This document shows positions 1-9,370 of a DNA stretch of 61,933 nucleotides, piece after piece (the stretch's first letter is position 1; every line of letters starts with the position of its first letter). Made by a program: the position numbers and the translations under genes. Source of the stretch: Sphaerochaeta sp. UBA5849 (GTDB lineage: Bacteria; Spirochaetota; Spirochaetia; Sphaerochaetales; Sphaerochaetaceae); contig DJGJ01000055.1 in the NCBI GenBank assembly GCA_002432715.1, positions 38,330 through 100,262 of the forward strand, written 5' to 3'. The notes below the pieces were generated by a model that was given only the letters and a program-made list of their open reading frames with translations, searched no databases and was not told the origin of the DNA.

Positions 1-1089
1 GCCTCGGTGGTCGCCATCCTCACCATCGGCCAGAGTGCTTCGCAGAGCATTACCGAGAGCATCGCCGTCGGCGGCTTGGACATGATTACCATCTATCCCT
101 CCTACGGACAACGTACTACAGGAACTTTCAACGAGGAGTTCTCCGATATGCTCATCCGCGATGTTGAAGGACTGCAGACCGTTCTGCCGCAAAACAACAG
201 CAGTGCCCGTGTCCGGTACGGAAAGGAATCCATGAACGCATCGGTTGCCGGGGTGCTTTCCGACTACGGATCGGTATTGAATCTTGAATACGCCGAAGGT
301 TCGTTTTTCAGCGATATGGACAACATCAACCGCCGACAGGTCGTAGTGCTGGGCTCGACGGTTGCAGAAACGTTGTTCCCTGACCAACAAGCCTTGGGTC
401 AGTATGTGAGTCTGTTCCGCAACCAGGCAAAAAGTTATTTGGTCGTCGGGGTGCTTGAATCGAAGGACGCAACCTTCAACCTCTCCTACGACAACACTGT
501 CTTTATTCCCTACAATACCTATGGTCAGAGATTTCTCAGAACCAGCGGAGTAGGAGCGTATGTGGTAAAAGTGCAGGAAGGGTATGACACCATTGAGGTT
601 TCCGACAGGGTTACCGAATATTTGGACGGCATAGTCGGTACCGACGGATACAACCTTTTCAGCCCGGCTTCGCTTGCTGAAATGGCCGACCAGATTACGG
701 GAACCTTCAGTGCCTTCCTTGCAGCCATAGCAGCGATCAGCCTGCTGGTCGGAGGCATCGGAATCATGAACATCATGCTTGTCTCCGTTGCAGAGCGCAC
801 GAAGGAAATCGGCATCCGCAAGGCTCTCGGGGCAAGTCCCAGTGTGATTCGCGGACAGTTCATCGTAGAGGCTCTCACCTTGACGATTCTCGGCGGCCTG
901 CTTGGTGTTGCGTTGGGCTCGCTGCTCAGCTATGCGGTGACCAACCTGATGGATTGGTCGTTGCATTTATCCTACACCTCGTTCATACTTGCAATGGGCT
1001 TTTCCATGTTTGTCGGTGTCTTTTTCGGGTGGTATCCTGCGATGAAGGCCTCCCGGCTCGACCCGATCGACGCCCTCAATTATGAATAA
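1..1089 (+). CDS. MacB/FtsX-like ABC transporter permease, C-terminal part
   Basis: The frame is open from the first base, so the gene begins upstream and only about 362 residues are seen. The visible part matches the MacB-type layout: a periplasmic MacB core (roughly residues 20-230), then three membrane segments. The first carries the conserved stretch GGIGIMNIMLVSV followed by ERTKEIGIRKALGAS, a hallmark of FtsX/MacB permeases, and the protein ends near DPIDAL as is usual. Such permeases work with a cytoplasmic ATPase and often a membrane-fusion protein to move lipoproteins, peptides or drugs across the envelope by mechanotransmission. The partners would lie left of the window. The kinase and regulator genes follow at once on the same strand and may be in the same transcript. 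The GTG at base 7 is not a credible start. Family is clear; substrate is unknown. Confidence 0.88.
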   Translation, partial: ASVVAILTIGQSASQSITESIAVGGLDMITIYPSYGQRTTGTFNEEFSDMLIRDVEGLQTVLPQNNSSARVRYGKESMNASVAGVLSDYGSVLNLEYAEGSFFSDMDNINRRQVVVLGSTVAETLFPDQQALGQYVSLFRNQAKSYLVVGVLESKDATFNLSYDNTVFIPYNTYGQRFLRTSGVGAYVVKVQEGYDTIEVSDRVTEYLDGIVGTDGYNLFSPASLAEMADQITGTFSAFLAAIAAISLLVGGIGIMNIMLVSVAERTKEIGIRKALGASPSVIRGQFIVEALTLTILGGLLGVALGSLLSYAVTNLMDWSLHLSYTSFILAMGFSMFVGVFFGWYPAMKASRLDPIDALNYE

Positions 1090-1109
1090 CATGGGTGGGA
1101 GATGTACGG

Positions 1110-2438
1110 TTGAAAGCTAAACGAACTCGATGGATGATTGTGGATGCAAAGGAACCTTTCATTGTCATAACCAGCCTTGCATTTGCTTTTGTCGTACTCA
1201 TTGCACTCGTAATTTTTCTCACCACTGCACTTGTGGAACGAGAGCAGCTTCGCATGCAAAGCGAGGCTGAACGGGCTTTCAACTCGGTGTTTCTTGCTCT
1301 GCAGGATAGTACCTCCAAAGCACTGAAAACCATGCAGGACGAGAATATCTCCGGTATTGGCGTGTACAGTTCCATGGGTCGCAAGGTTCTCAGCCTCGGC
1401 AACGTGCCCATGACCATCCCCCTTGATAGGTTTTCCACTTCGCATGATTCCTTGAACAAGAGTAATCCCAATACAGGAATAGCCACCTACAACCGTGAGA
1501 CGGGGATGATCGAGTACATCCGTTTCAGCCGGCTCACCATCCTCCTCGATACCGGGGAGCTCACCCTGACCGAGAGCGGACTGCTGCCCACACCCATCGA
1601 TTTTCCCGATGTTCTCTACCTCCATTTTGATGGGCAGAGCTATCATCACCGCCTCGTGGTGATTACGGTGATCGGAATCATTTCCACGTTAACGCTCATC
1701 AGCTTGTTCCTGTTGGTACTCAGCATCTATCGCAACAACCGCCGGTACCGGGATGCCTTGACCAAGCAGGAGAGTCTGGTGAATCTCGGGCAGGCAGCCC
1801 GTACCTTGACGCATGAGATAAAGAATCCACTGAGCGCCATCACCATTCAGTTGGCTTTGCTGAAGAAGACGCTTCCCAAGCAGCATGCCGGGGATTTGCT
1901 CCTGATCGAGCAGGAAGTACAGCGGCTCACCCAGTTGACCAATAAAGTCAGTGACTTCTTGCGCAACCCGATAGGAACGCCTGTTTCTGTAGACTTGACT
2001 GAGCTGTTTACCTCCCTGATCAAATGCTTTGACAAGCCGATACGGTTTGTCAGCGAACAACGGGTTCAGATAGTGATTGACAGCGACCGGGCTCGTTCAA
2101 TATTTGAGAATCTGCTCAAGAACGCTGTCGAGAGCTCCAACGATCACGATCCCCAGGTAGAGGTGCGCATCACTACTGATAAAAAAAATTTCGTACATGT
2201 TTTTGTCATGGACCGGGGGGATGGAATCCGTCTCGGTGATGCAAAGAAAATATTCGATCCCTTCTTTACCACAAAGATTCATGGTTCAGGCATAGGCCTA
2301 TCCATCAGTCGGCAATTTGTAAAGGCCCGGGGCGGAAATATACGCTTGTACGCCCGCGAAGGAGGCGGTACCGTGGCAGAGGTCATCCTTCCACGGTCGC
2401 TCCATCCGGTGAAGCTGGTCGAAGAGGAAGTGAAATGA
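1110..2438 (+). CDS. Sensor histidine kinase (NtrB-like pairing)
   Basis: Membrane-bound sensor kinase of about 442 residues. A first membrane segment lies near residues 15-40, an extracytoplasmic stretch of about 140 residues follows, and a second segment lies near 180-205. The phosphoacceptor box THEIKNPLSAI (His near residue 235) and the ATPase boxes IFENLLKNAVESS, DRGDGI and GSGIGLSIS come next. I chose TTG at 1110 because GGGAG at 1097-1101 sits 8 nt before it; GTG at 1095 is the in-frame alternative and adds five residues. The stop overlaps the start of the regulator gene (ATGA), so the pair is translationally coupled. The extracytoplasmic domain is not one I recognise. Its place behind a MacB-type permease suggests that it senses something the transporter handles, which is inference. 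Confidence 0.85.
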   Translation: MKAKRTRWMIVDAKEPFIVITSLAFAFVVLIALVIFLTTALVEREQLRMQSEAERAFNSVFLALQDSTSKALKTMQDENISGIGVYSSMGRKVLSLGNVPMTIPLDRFSTSHDSLNKSNPNTGIATYNRETGMIEYIRFSRLTILLDTGELTLTESGLLPTPIDFPDVLYLHFDGQSYHHRLVVITVIGIISTLTLISLFLLVLSIYRNNRRYRDALTKQESLVNLGQAARTLTHEIKNPLSAITIQLALLKKTLPKQHAGDLLLIEQEVQRLTQLTNKVSDFLRNPIGTPVSVDLTELFTSLIKCFDKPIRFVSEQRVQIVIDSDRARSIFENLLKNAVESSNDHDPQVEVRITTDKKNFVHVFVMDRGDGIRLGDAKKIFDPFFTTKIHGSGIGLSISRQFVKARGGNIRLYAREGGGTVAEVILPRSLHPVKLVEEEVK

Positions 2439-3790
2439 AGATACTGATAGTGGATGATGAACCAAATATTCGCGACTTGATGCATCGCTACCTGAGTCTG
2501 GACGGCATTGAAAGTGATTGTGCAGAAAATGGACTGTCCGCCCAGCGCATGCTTTCAGAAGTTGCCTATGATGCCTGCCTGGTTGATTTGAAAATGCCCG
2601 GCATGGACGGGCTTTCCTTGATCAGCTGGATCCGCAGTGAAGGCTTTCGCATGCCGATCATCATGGTCAGTGCGCACGGAGAGATCAGTGATGCGGTTTC
2701 AGCACTCAAGGAAGGAGCCCAGGACTATATCGTAAAGCCCTTCGACCCTGAAGAATTGGTGATTCGTCTCAAAAAATTGGTGGAAGCCCAGCATCTGCGC
2801 AACCTGGTGGAGAGCGAGACGAGGAACAACACCGATGAGGACAAACAGATTTTTGTCGGCGAGAGCTCCTCGATCAAGCGGATCAAGGAGGTAATCGGCA
2901 AGATTTCTGATACCAACTCCACCGTCCTGATCACCGGTGAAAGCGGCACCGGAAAAGAAGTGGTTGCCCGTGAGATCCATGCTTCCAGTCCTGTGAAGGA
3001 TGGCCCCTTTGTGGCCATCAATATCGGCGGGGTGCCCGAGAACCTTCTGGAAAGCGAGCTTTTCGGGTATGAGAAAGGAGCGTTTACCGGTGCGGTTTCG
3101 CGCAAGACCGGTATGTTCGAATTGGCCAGCGGAGGCACACTTTTTCTCGATGAGATCGGCGATATGCCGCTCTCTCTGCAGGTAAAGATCCTGCGTGTGC
3201 TGCAGGACCGGAAAATCACCAGGCTTGGCGGAACCGCCGCCATGCCGATCAATGCCCGCATTATTGCCGCTACCAACAAGGATTTGGAACAGCGTGTCCG
3301 CGATGGTGTCTTCCGCGAGGACCTGTTTTACCGTCTCAACGTCGTGCGCATAGTCATTCCACCCCTGCGTGAGCGGCACGAAGACATCCCGTTGCTGGCG
3401 GCAGGAATCCTGAAGCGGCTCAATCGGCAGATGGGGCATAAAGTCACTGGTTTTTCCGCTGATGCCTTGGCCCTGCTGTGCAGCCATGAGTTTTACGGCA
3501 ACGTCCGCGAGTTGGAGAACATTCTGGAAAGGGCTGTCATTTTCAGCAGCGGGGATGAGATCCAGAGTGACGACCTTGACCTGAGGGGTTCGGTCTCCCT
3601 GCACACCCAGTCCAAGGAGGAACCCAAGCTGTCCGATGCCGAGGCAAAAAGCCTCAAGGATGTGGAAATCGATGCCATCATTCGTGCACTGCACCGTTGG
3701 GAGGGAAACCGAACCCGTGCCGCCGAGGAGTTGGGCATCAGCCGCCGCACACTCATCAACAAAATTGCAGAGTACGATCTGCATCTGTAG
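2435..3790 (+). CDS. Sigma-54-dependent response regulator, NtrC family
   Basis: Three domains in the standard NtrC order over 451 residues. The receiver domain (1-120) has acidic residues D7/D8 and phosphoacceptor D51 in LVDLKMPG. The AAA+ domain (about 140-375) has Walker A GESGTGKE, the sigma-54 contact loop GAFTGA, and Walker B GGTLFLDEIGD. A Fis-type helix-turn-helix closes the protein (NRTRAAEELGISRRTLINKI). The intact GAFTGA loop indicates that it opens sigma-54 promoters when phosphorylated by the overlapping upstream kinase. This implies that the organism has RpoN. I could not identify a convincing GG-N10-GC promoter in the window, so its targets are unknown. The peptidase gene starts 12 bases after the stop. 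Confidence 0.93.
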   Translation: MKILIVDDEPNIRDLMHRYLSLDGIESDCAENGLSAQRMLSEVAYDACLVDLKMPGMDGLSLISWIRSEGFRMPIIMVSAHGEISDAVSALKEGAQDYIVKPFDPEELVIRLKKLVEAQHLRNLVESETRNNTDEDKQIFVGESSSIKRIKEVIGKISDTNSTVLITGESGTGKEVVAREIHASSPVKDGPFVAINIGGVPENLLESELFGYEKGAFTGAVSRKTGMFELASGGTLFLDEIGDMPLSLQVKILRVLQDRKITRLGGTAAMPINARIIAATNKDLEQRVRDGVFREDLFYRLNVVRIVIPPLRERHEDIPLLAAGILKRLNRQMGHKVTGFSADALALLCSHEFYGNVRELENILERAVIFSSGDEIQSDDLDLRGSVSLHTQSKEEPKLSDAEAKSLKDVEIDAIIRALHRWEGNRTRAAEELGISRRTLINKIAEYDLHL

Positions 3791-3802
3791 AAGGAGCCAT
3801 CA

Positions 3803-5548
3803 ATGAATACGTTGCCTGCATGGGATCTCACTCCCATTTATCCTGGCTGTGACAGCAAGGAATTTTCAGAGGACCTTCACACGGTAGTAACGGAATCAAA
3901 GGCCTTGGAAGCAGATCTTGAGACTGGGTCATGTGATCTGAAACAGAGTATCGAGCGCTATGAGTTGGTTCTCGATTATCTGGAGAACCTCAACGCGTAC
4001 AGTTCCGCCTGCCTGACCACCAATACATCCAATCCGCTTTTCCTGAAGGCGGTGAGTCAGGTGGAGGAGGCTTCCTTGGTAGTGCAGCATTTGGAGGTGC
4101 TGTTTCTCAACTACCTTGCCCAAAGGGGCGATGAGGTTGAAAAACGGACGAGCCAAGGCGGAGACCTCCAAGCGTACCGGTTCCCCTTGCAAGAGCTGCT
4201 TGAAGAGCAGAAGCACCAGATGGCCCCCGAATTGGAGGCCTTGGCCAGCGACCTCGCCCGGTCTGGAACCGATGCGTTCTCCCGGTTGCAGGAAGCCATG
4301 GGCTCAAGCATCCATACGCAGTGGGATGCAGAGACGGTGAAGACCGTGGTGCAGCTGCGCAGTGATGCCACCAATGCCGACCGCAATGTCCGCAAAGTCG
4401 CTTTTGAAAAGGAGCTTGCGCTGTGGAAGGCGTATGAGGTGCCGTTCGCTGCAGCATTGAACGGGGTGAAAGGGACGACGTTGACACTTGACAAGATGAG
4501 AGGGTTCGCTTCTCCTCTTGATCGTTCCTTGTTTGAGTCGCGTATCGACCGCTCGATTCTCGATGCCTTGATCGGTACCTTGGAAGAGAGCCTTCCTCTT
4601 TTCCGCAGGTACCTGAAGAAGAAAGCCCAACTGCTTGGACTTCCCGGTCTCAGCTTCTATGACCTATTTGCTCCAGTGGGAAAAGAGGCGAGTCATTTCA
4701 CCTATGAAGAAGCCCATAGCTTCATCGTAAAGCAGTTCTCCACCTTCTCACAGGAGATGGGAGCCTTTGCCGATTATGCCTTCAAGGCTCGTTGGATCGA
4801 CCCGGAAAGCAGGAAGGGGAAGGTAGGGGGAGCCTATGATACATCCTTCCCCTTGGCAAAACAGAGCAGGATACTATCGAATTTTGACTATACCTACAGC
4901 GGGGTTTCGACCTTGGCCCATGAACTTGGGCATGCGTGGCATGACTCGGTGGTCCTTCCCAAGAGCAATCTTCAGAGAACCTATCCCATGACGCTGGCTG
5001 AGACCGCTTCAATCTTCAGTGAGTTCCTTGTATTCCAAGGCTCGTTAGCCGAAAGCTCGGGCGAACAGAGATTGGCCTTGGTCGAGCAGTTTGTACAGGA
5101 TGCCACGCAGGTCTGCATCGATATCCTCAGCCGTTTCTATTTTGAAACGGAGGTTTTTGCCAGAAGACCGGATGGAGAGCTGTCAGCGCTCGAGCTTTGC
5201 TCGATCATGGAAGAGGCCCAGAAGCGGACCTACGGCGATGGTTTGGTCGAGTACCATCCCTATATGTGGGCGGCGAAAGGCCACTACTACTCCTCGGATT
5301 TCTCCTTCTACAACTACCCGTATGCCTTCGGCCAGCTGTTTGCCTTGGGTTTGTACGAAAAGAGCAGGCATTCCGGTTCTTCCTTTCCGGCGCAGTACAA
5401 GACACTGCTCGCTGCAACGGGAAGCCTCAGTGCACGCGAGGTGGCTTCCTTGGTCGACATCGACCTGGCTGATAGGAGTTTTTGGGAGCAGGGGATGGCT
5501 GTTATTGCAACGTACATTGGGGAGCTGTGTGATGCGCCTCTTCATTGA
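3803..5548 (+). CDS. pepF: Oligoendopeptidase F (M3 family zinc peptidase)
   Basis: Cytoplasmic metallopeptidase of 581 residues, the usual size for the M3B/PepF family, which cuts short peptides. The zinc site is visible as HELGH near residues 373-377 (TLAHELGHAWHD), with the third ligand region ETASIFSEFLVF about 25 residues downstream. The helical N-terminal lobe typical of M3 enzymes precedes it. No signal peptide is present. AAGGAG at 3791-3796 stands 6 nt before the ATG. The last 17 bases overlap the start of the methyltransferase gene. Peptide breakdown fits a fermenter, but the neighbours show no pathway link. Confidence 0.93.
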   Translation: MNTLPAWDLTPIYPGCDSKEFSEDLHTVVTESKALEADLETGSCDLKQSIERYELVLDYLENLNAYSSACLTTNTSNPLFLKAVSQVEEASLVVQHLEVLFLNYLAQRGDEVEKRTSQGGDLQAYRFPLQELLEEQKHQMAPELEALASDLARSGTDAFSRLQEAMGSSIHTQWDAETVKTVVQLRSDATNADRNVRKVAFEKELALWKAYEVPFAAALNGVKGTTLTLDKMRGFASPLDRSLFESRIDRSILDALIGTLEESLPLFRRYLKKKAQLLGLPGLSFYDLFAPVGKEASHFTYEEAHSFIVKQFSTFSQEMGAFADYAFKARWIDPESRKGKVGGAYDTSFPLAKQSRILSNFDYTYSGVSTLAHELGHAWHDSVVLPKSNLQRTYPMTLAETASIFSEFLVFQGSLAESSGEQRLALVEQFVQDATQVCIDILSRFYFETEVFARRPDGELSALELCSIMEEAQKRTYGDGLVEYHPYMWAAKGHYYSSDFSFYNYPYAFGQLFALGLYEKSRHSGSSFPAQYKTLLAATGSLSAREVASLVDIDLADRSFWEQGMAVIATYIGELCDAPLH

Positions 5549-6689
5549 GAAGCTGATAAGCGGAGGGGATGGACTTGCCATCGGAGAGGATGGAAAGAAG
5601 GTCTTTGTCGCCCGGACGCTGCCCGGTGAGGTGGTCGACGTCACCATCGATCAGATCAAGGGCGGCTACAACCTTGCCACCGTCGATGCACTGCTTGAGG
5701 CAAGCGGGCATCGCATTCAGCCTGCCTGTCCCTACTGGGACATCTGCGGTGGTTGTGACTTCCAGTATGCCGATGCAGCTTTTCAGGCTGTGTGCAAACA
5801 AGAAATTGTCCTTGACAACCTCAGCCGGTTGGGTGGTTTGGAACTAGGTTCTTTCCACCTTGAGCCGACAGTGACCGGGCCTGCCTGGAACTATCGAAAC
5901 CGTGTACGATTCCATGTGGACTTGCCCAACAAGCAGGTTGGTTTTCTTCAGCGCAAATCATCAAGTCTTGTCCGCATCGATTCCTGTCCCATCCTCACCG
6001 AGGGGCTCAATGCTTTGCTTGCAGACCCGAAACCCCTGTTTGAAGCAGCAAGAAAGGCGATGTTCGCCAATAAAGCGAGGAAAGGAGGGTACTTGGAAGT
6101 TCCCGCCATTGCCTCGGATGCAGACGTCTCCCTTCTGGACAAGGAGATCAGCCTTCGTGTAGGAGGGAAACACTTTTTTGTCACCAGCGAAATCTTCTTC
6201 CAGTCAAACAAGTATCTGACCGCTTCTCTGGGTGAGTATGTGGCAAGCCAGGCAATAGGCAACACCGTCATGGACCTGTACAGCGGGGTGGGAACCTTCA
6301 GTGTGTTTCTTGCAAAAAAGGGAAGGCGTCTTATCGCGGTTGAACGGCAGGGACAATGTCTTCAGCTGGCAAAAAAACACCTTGATGCATGTGAGTTCTT
6401 TACCGATTCAGTGGAAGTGTGGGCCAAGCGGCAGTGCATCAAAGTCGATACGGTGGTTGTCGACCCACCCCGTACCGGGTTGGATGAGAGCGTACCATCC
6501 CTGATTGCTTCCTTCAAACCCGAGCGGGTTGTCTATGTGTCCTGCAACAGTGTCACTCTTGCACGAGACTTGCAACGGTTTGCCTGTGAGGGCTACACTA
6601 CAACTGTGGTCAGGGTGTTCGACCTCTACCCCCAAACCTTCCACCATGAGGCGGTGGCAGTCCTTGACCGCAGGGAGAATCGAGAATGA
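5532..6689 (+). CDS. RNA (uracil-5-)-methyltransferase, RlmD/TrmA family
   Basis: SAM-dependent enzyme of 385 residues that makes 5-methyluridine in RNA. An N-terminal TRAM-like strand region (about 1-50) is followed by an iron-sulfur cluster motif C-x5-C-x2-C (CPYWDICGGC) with a fourth Cys further on in DSCPIL. The Rossmann SAM motif is DLYSGVGTFS, then DPPRTGLD, and the catalytic nucleophile is the Cys of YVSCNS. The open frame runs upstream to 5091, but ATG at 5532 has GGAG at 5521-5524 and gives the family N-terminus. It overlaps pepF by 17 bases and nadE by 4. The cluster favours the 23S rRNA RlmD/RlmC branch over tRNA TrmA; which uridine is modified cannot be told from sequence. It is shorter than the E. 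coli enzyme (about 433 residues). Confidence 0.88.
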   Translation: MRLFIEKLISGGDGLAIGEDGKKVFVARTLPGEVVDVTIDQIKGGYNLATVDALLEASGHRIQPACPYWDICGGCDFQYADAAFQAVCKQEIVLDNLSRLGGLELGSFHLEPTVTGPAWNYRNRVRFHVDLPNKQVGFLQRKSSSLVRIDSCPILTEGLNALLADPKPLFEAARKAMFANKARKGGYLEVPAIASDADVSLLDKEISLRVGGKHFFVTSEIFFQSNKYLTASLGEYVASQAIGNTVMDLYSGVGTFSVFLAKKGRRLIAVERQGQCLQLAKKHLDACEFFTDSVEVWAKRQCIKVDTVVVDPPRTGLDESVPSLIASFKPERVVYVSCNSVTLARDLQRFACEGYTTTVVRVFDLYPQTFHHEAVAVLDRRENRE

Positions 6690-8593
6690 AAGACGGGTTT
6701 ATCAAGTGTGCTGTCGCCTCTGCCCACGTCAAGGTTGCCGATAGTCTGTTCAACACCCAGACGATACTGCTTCTCATGCGTCAAGCCGAACAAGAGCAGG
6801 TGCGCCTGCTTGTGCTTCCCGAACTGGTCACCAGCGCCTATACCTGTGCCGATTTGTTCCTGCAACAGACGTTGCAGACAGGCTGCCTCGAGGCAGTAGC
6901 GGCAATTGTTGAAGCAAGCAAGGAGTGTGAGCTGCTGTTGGTTTTCGGCTCCGCCTTGGTCGTTGAGGGAAATCTCTACAACTGTGCCGTGGTTGTCCAC
7001 AAGGGCTCTATTCTTGGAGTTGTTCCCAAGCAACATCTGCCCAACTATCAGGAATTTTATGAGAAGCGGTGGTTTTGCACCCCCGAGGACGGAAATCGTG
7101 AGATAACGCTCCTGGGACAAACCACATGGTTTGGAACACGCCTGCTCTTCCAAAACAGTGAAGTTCCCGAATTTGTCATGGCCTGCGAGGTCTGTGAGGA
7201 CTTGTGGGTCCCCGATTCCCCCAGCATCGGATATGCATTGGCGGGGGCCACCGTTATTACCAACTGCTCTGCCAGCGACGAGCTGGTCGGCAAACAGGAG
7301 TACCGGCGCAGCCTGGTGGCCAGCCAAAGCGCCAAACTCGTATGTGCATACTTGTACAGTGATGCAGGACAAGGCGAATCCTCAACCGATTTGGTCTTCA
7401 CCCCCCACAACCTCATCTACGAGAACGGCGTACAACTGGGCGAGCAGTATGGAGTCACCGATGCCCTGCTCATTACTGAAATCGATGTACAGAAACTTGC
7501 ACTCGAGCGCATCAGGATGCAAACCTTCAAATCGGATAGGAGTGCCTATCAGGCAATTTCCTTCTCTTGGAAGGTTGCAGCCTGTACGCTTACCCGGTTT
7601 ATCGACAAGGCTCCTTTTGTTCCTTCCGATGAGACTAACCGCAGCGAACGATGTGAGAAGATCCTGATGCTCCAAGCCCTTGGACTGAAGCAACGTCTTG
7701 CCCACACCCAAACAAAATCGGTGGTGGTGGGGCTCTCCGGCGGGCTGGACTCAACGTTGGTTCTGTTGGTCTGTGTACGGGCTTTCGATATGCTGGGTTT
7801 GGGCCGAAGCGGCATCGTTGCGGTAACCATGCCGGGCTTTGGTACCACCAAACGCACCAAAGGCAATGCCGTACAGCTTGCCAAGGCCTTGGGTGTTGAA
7901 CTGAGGACCATCTCGATTGCAAAAGCCGTCGCTCAGCATTTCAAGGATATCGATCACGATCCTGAGGTGTTGGACGTCACCTACGAAAACAGCCAGGCAC
8001 GTGAACGGACCCAGGTGTTGATGGATTTGGCCAACAAGCTGAATGCTTTGGTGGTGGGAACAGGCGACCTGTCCGAGCTTGCCTTGGGATGGGCGACCTA
8101 CAACGGAGACCACATGTCGATGTATGGGGTCAATGCTTCGGTCCCCAAAACCTTGGTTCGCCACCTCGTCAAGCATGTCGCCGCCCAGAGCGAACCGGCC
8201 CTCGGGAAGGTCCTGCTCGATATTGTTGCAACACCGGTCAGCCCTGAACTGCTTCCGGCGAACAGCGATGGAACAATCAAGCAGGTGACGGAGGACATTG
8301 TCGGGCCCTACGAGCTGCACGATTTCTTCCTCTATTATGCCATCAGGTGGGGCTTCAGCCCTGCCAAGGTCCATCGTTTGGCAGTACTCGCGTTTGCCGG
8401 CGAGTATGAGCAGTCCTTCATCCTTGCTTGGCTCAAGACGTTCTACCGCCGTTTCTTCAGCCAACAGTTCAAACGATCCTGCCTGCCCGACGGCCCGAAG
8501 ATCGGCTCGCTTGCACTCTCTCCACGCGGGGATTGGCGGATGAGCAGCGATGCTGCTTGCACGATCTGGATGCGGGAACTCGAGACTTTGTGA
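6686..8593 (+). CDS. nadE: Glutamine-dependent NAD(+) synthetase
   Basis: Bifunctional enzyme of 635 residues that amidates nicotinate adenine dinucleotide to NAD using glutamine and ATP. The N-terminal half is a nitrilase-type glutaminase with the catalytic Glu (LPELVTSAY), Lys (VPKQHLPNYQEF) and Cys (ACEVCEDLW). The C-terminal half is the synthetase with the PP-loop SGGLDST and the later conserved GTGDLSELALGW. It overlaps the methyltransferase gene by ATGA, so the two are coupled. A 102-bp AT-rich gap follows before the next gene. Confidence 0.95.
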   Translation: MKDGFIKCAVASAHVKVADSLFNTQTILLLMRQAEQEQVRLLVLPELVTSAYTCADLFLQQTLQTGCLEAVAAIVEASKECELLLVFGSALVVEGNLYNCAVVVHKGSILGVVPKQHLPNYQEFYEKRWFCTPEDGNREITLLGQTTWFGTRLLFQNSEVPEFVMACEVCEDLWVPDSPSIGYALAGATVITNCSASDELVGKQEYRRSLVASQSAKLVCAYLYSDAGQGESSTDLVFTPHNLIYENGVQLGEQYGVTDALLITEIDVQKLALERIRMQTFKSDRSAYQAISFSWKVAACTLTRFIDKAPFVPSDETNRSERCEKILMLQALGLKQRLAHTQTKSVVVGLSGGLDSTLVLLVCVRAFDMLGLGRSGIVAVTMPGFGTTKRTKGNAVQLAKALGVELRTISIAKAVAQHFKDIDHDPEVLDVTYENSQARERTQVLMDLANKLNALVVGTGDLSELALGWATYNGDHMSMYGVNASVPKTLVRHLVKHVAAQSEPALGKVLLDIVATPVSPELLPANSDGTIKQVTEDIVGPYELHDFFLYYAIRWGFSPAKVHRLAVLAFAGEYEQSFILAWLKTFYRRFFSQQFKRSCLPDGPKIGSLALSPRGDWRMSSDAACTIWMRELETL

Positions 8594-8695
8594 AGTTATA
8601 GCAAAATAGTACAAGAATTCAACAAAAAATTTCTCATTCTTTTGTAGTAATCGGTATTCGAGTGCTGTTATAGAGATGAGGAGTAATTACACCCC

Positions 8696-9316
8696 ATGCG
8701 AAACAAGTCTCTGGCCGTGTTGGTCATCCTGTGTTTGTTGCTGCCTGTCTCCGTTGGAGCGAGGAGCTTGTTGAACGTAAGTCTTGGCTTCGGAGCTGCC
8801 TACTCGCCTGATGAAGAAACCGAATTCTCATTAGGCATGGAAGATCCGAACAATTGGTTGTTTGGTGGAGAGGTCAGTGCCAGGCTCGCTTTCCTTCAGG
8901 CCCAGGCAATGATTTTCCCGATTCAGTGCAACGAAGAAGAAACAGGAATCTTGATGATCGGCATGGGGTCGCTGAATTTGCCCATACTTGGTCCTTTGCT
9001 CTCTCTCGAATTAGGTGCAGGAGTAGGGGTGACCTATGTACCTACAAACAGTACAGTTTCTAAATCCTATTATGCACTTGCCCAAGGTGCAAAGGCGGAT
9101 GCCGAGGATGTAACCTTCGGGGAAGCGGTTTGGAAAAGCCCTGTATACCTGCAGGCTGGACTTGGGACAGAAGTTGGTCCAATCACCGTGAAACTGAGAT
9201 ATTTGCTGGAAAGCAAGGAGACCGTTGGGTCAATAGTTGCTTCTGATGCATGGTGGGGCGCTTTTGCTATTGAAAAGGGGACTCTTTCCCTTGCGTTGGC
9301 TCTAAAAATGTTCTAG
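8696..9316 (+). CDS. Small outer-membrane beta-barrel-like protein (paralogue A)
   Basis: Protein of 206 residues with a clear signal peptide (charged MRNK, hydrophobic core, likely cut after VGA near residue 21). The rest is alternating short strands rich in Gly, Leu and Val, and it ends in Phe, as expected of a barrel inserted by BamA. I do not recognise a named family. The gene at 9371 has the same design and is probably a paralogue. A stop codon at 8684-8686 excludes a longer N-terminus. GAGGAG at 8678-8683 is 12 nt from the ATG, longer than usual. Likely located in the outer membrane; function unknown. Confidence 0.7.
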   Translation: MRNKSLAVLVILCLLLPVSVGARSLLNVSLGFGAAYSPDEETEFSLGMEDPNNWLFGGEVSARLAFLQAQAMIFPIQCNEEETGILMIGMGSLNLPILGPLLSLELGAGVGVTYVPTNSTVSKSYYALAQGAKADAEDVTFGEAVWKSPVYLQAGLGTEVGPITVKLRYLLESKETVGSIVASDAWWGAFAIEKGTLSLALALKMF

Positions 9317-9370
9317 ATTATGGAACATAATCGCTTATATGACAGGAAAACTGGCAAAAAGGGGTACGAT

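Noticed and set aside
3791..3802. Sigma-54 promoter near the NtrC-type regulator
   Set aside because: No GG-N10-GC pair with flanking consensus was found in the short gap.
5091..5531. Upstream extension of the RNA methyltransferase frame
   Set aside because: It lies inside pepF in another frame, has no domain character, and ATG 5532 with its own ribosome site gives the family N-terminus.
8594..8695. Promoter before the barrel genes (TTGTAG ... TTATAG)
   Set aside because: The spacer would be about 20 bp and the match is weak, so I do not list it.
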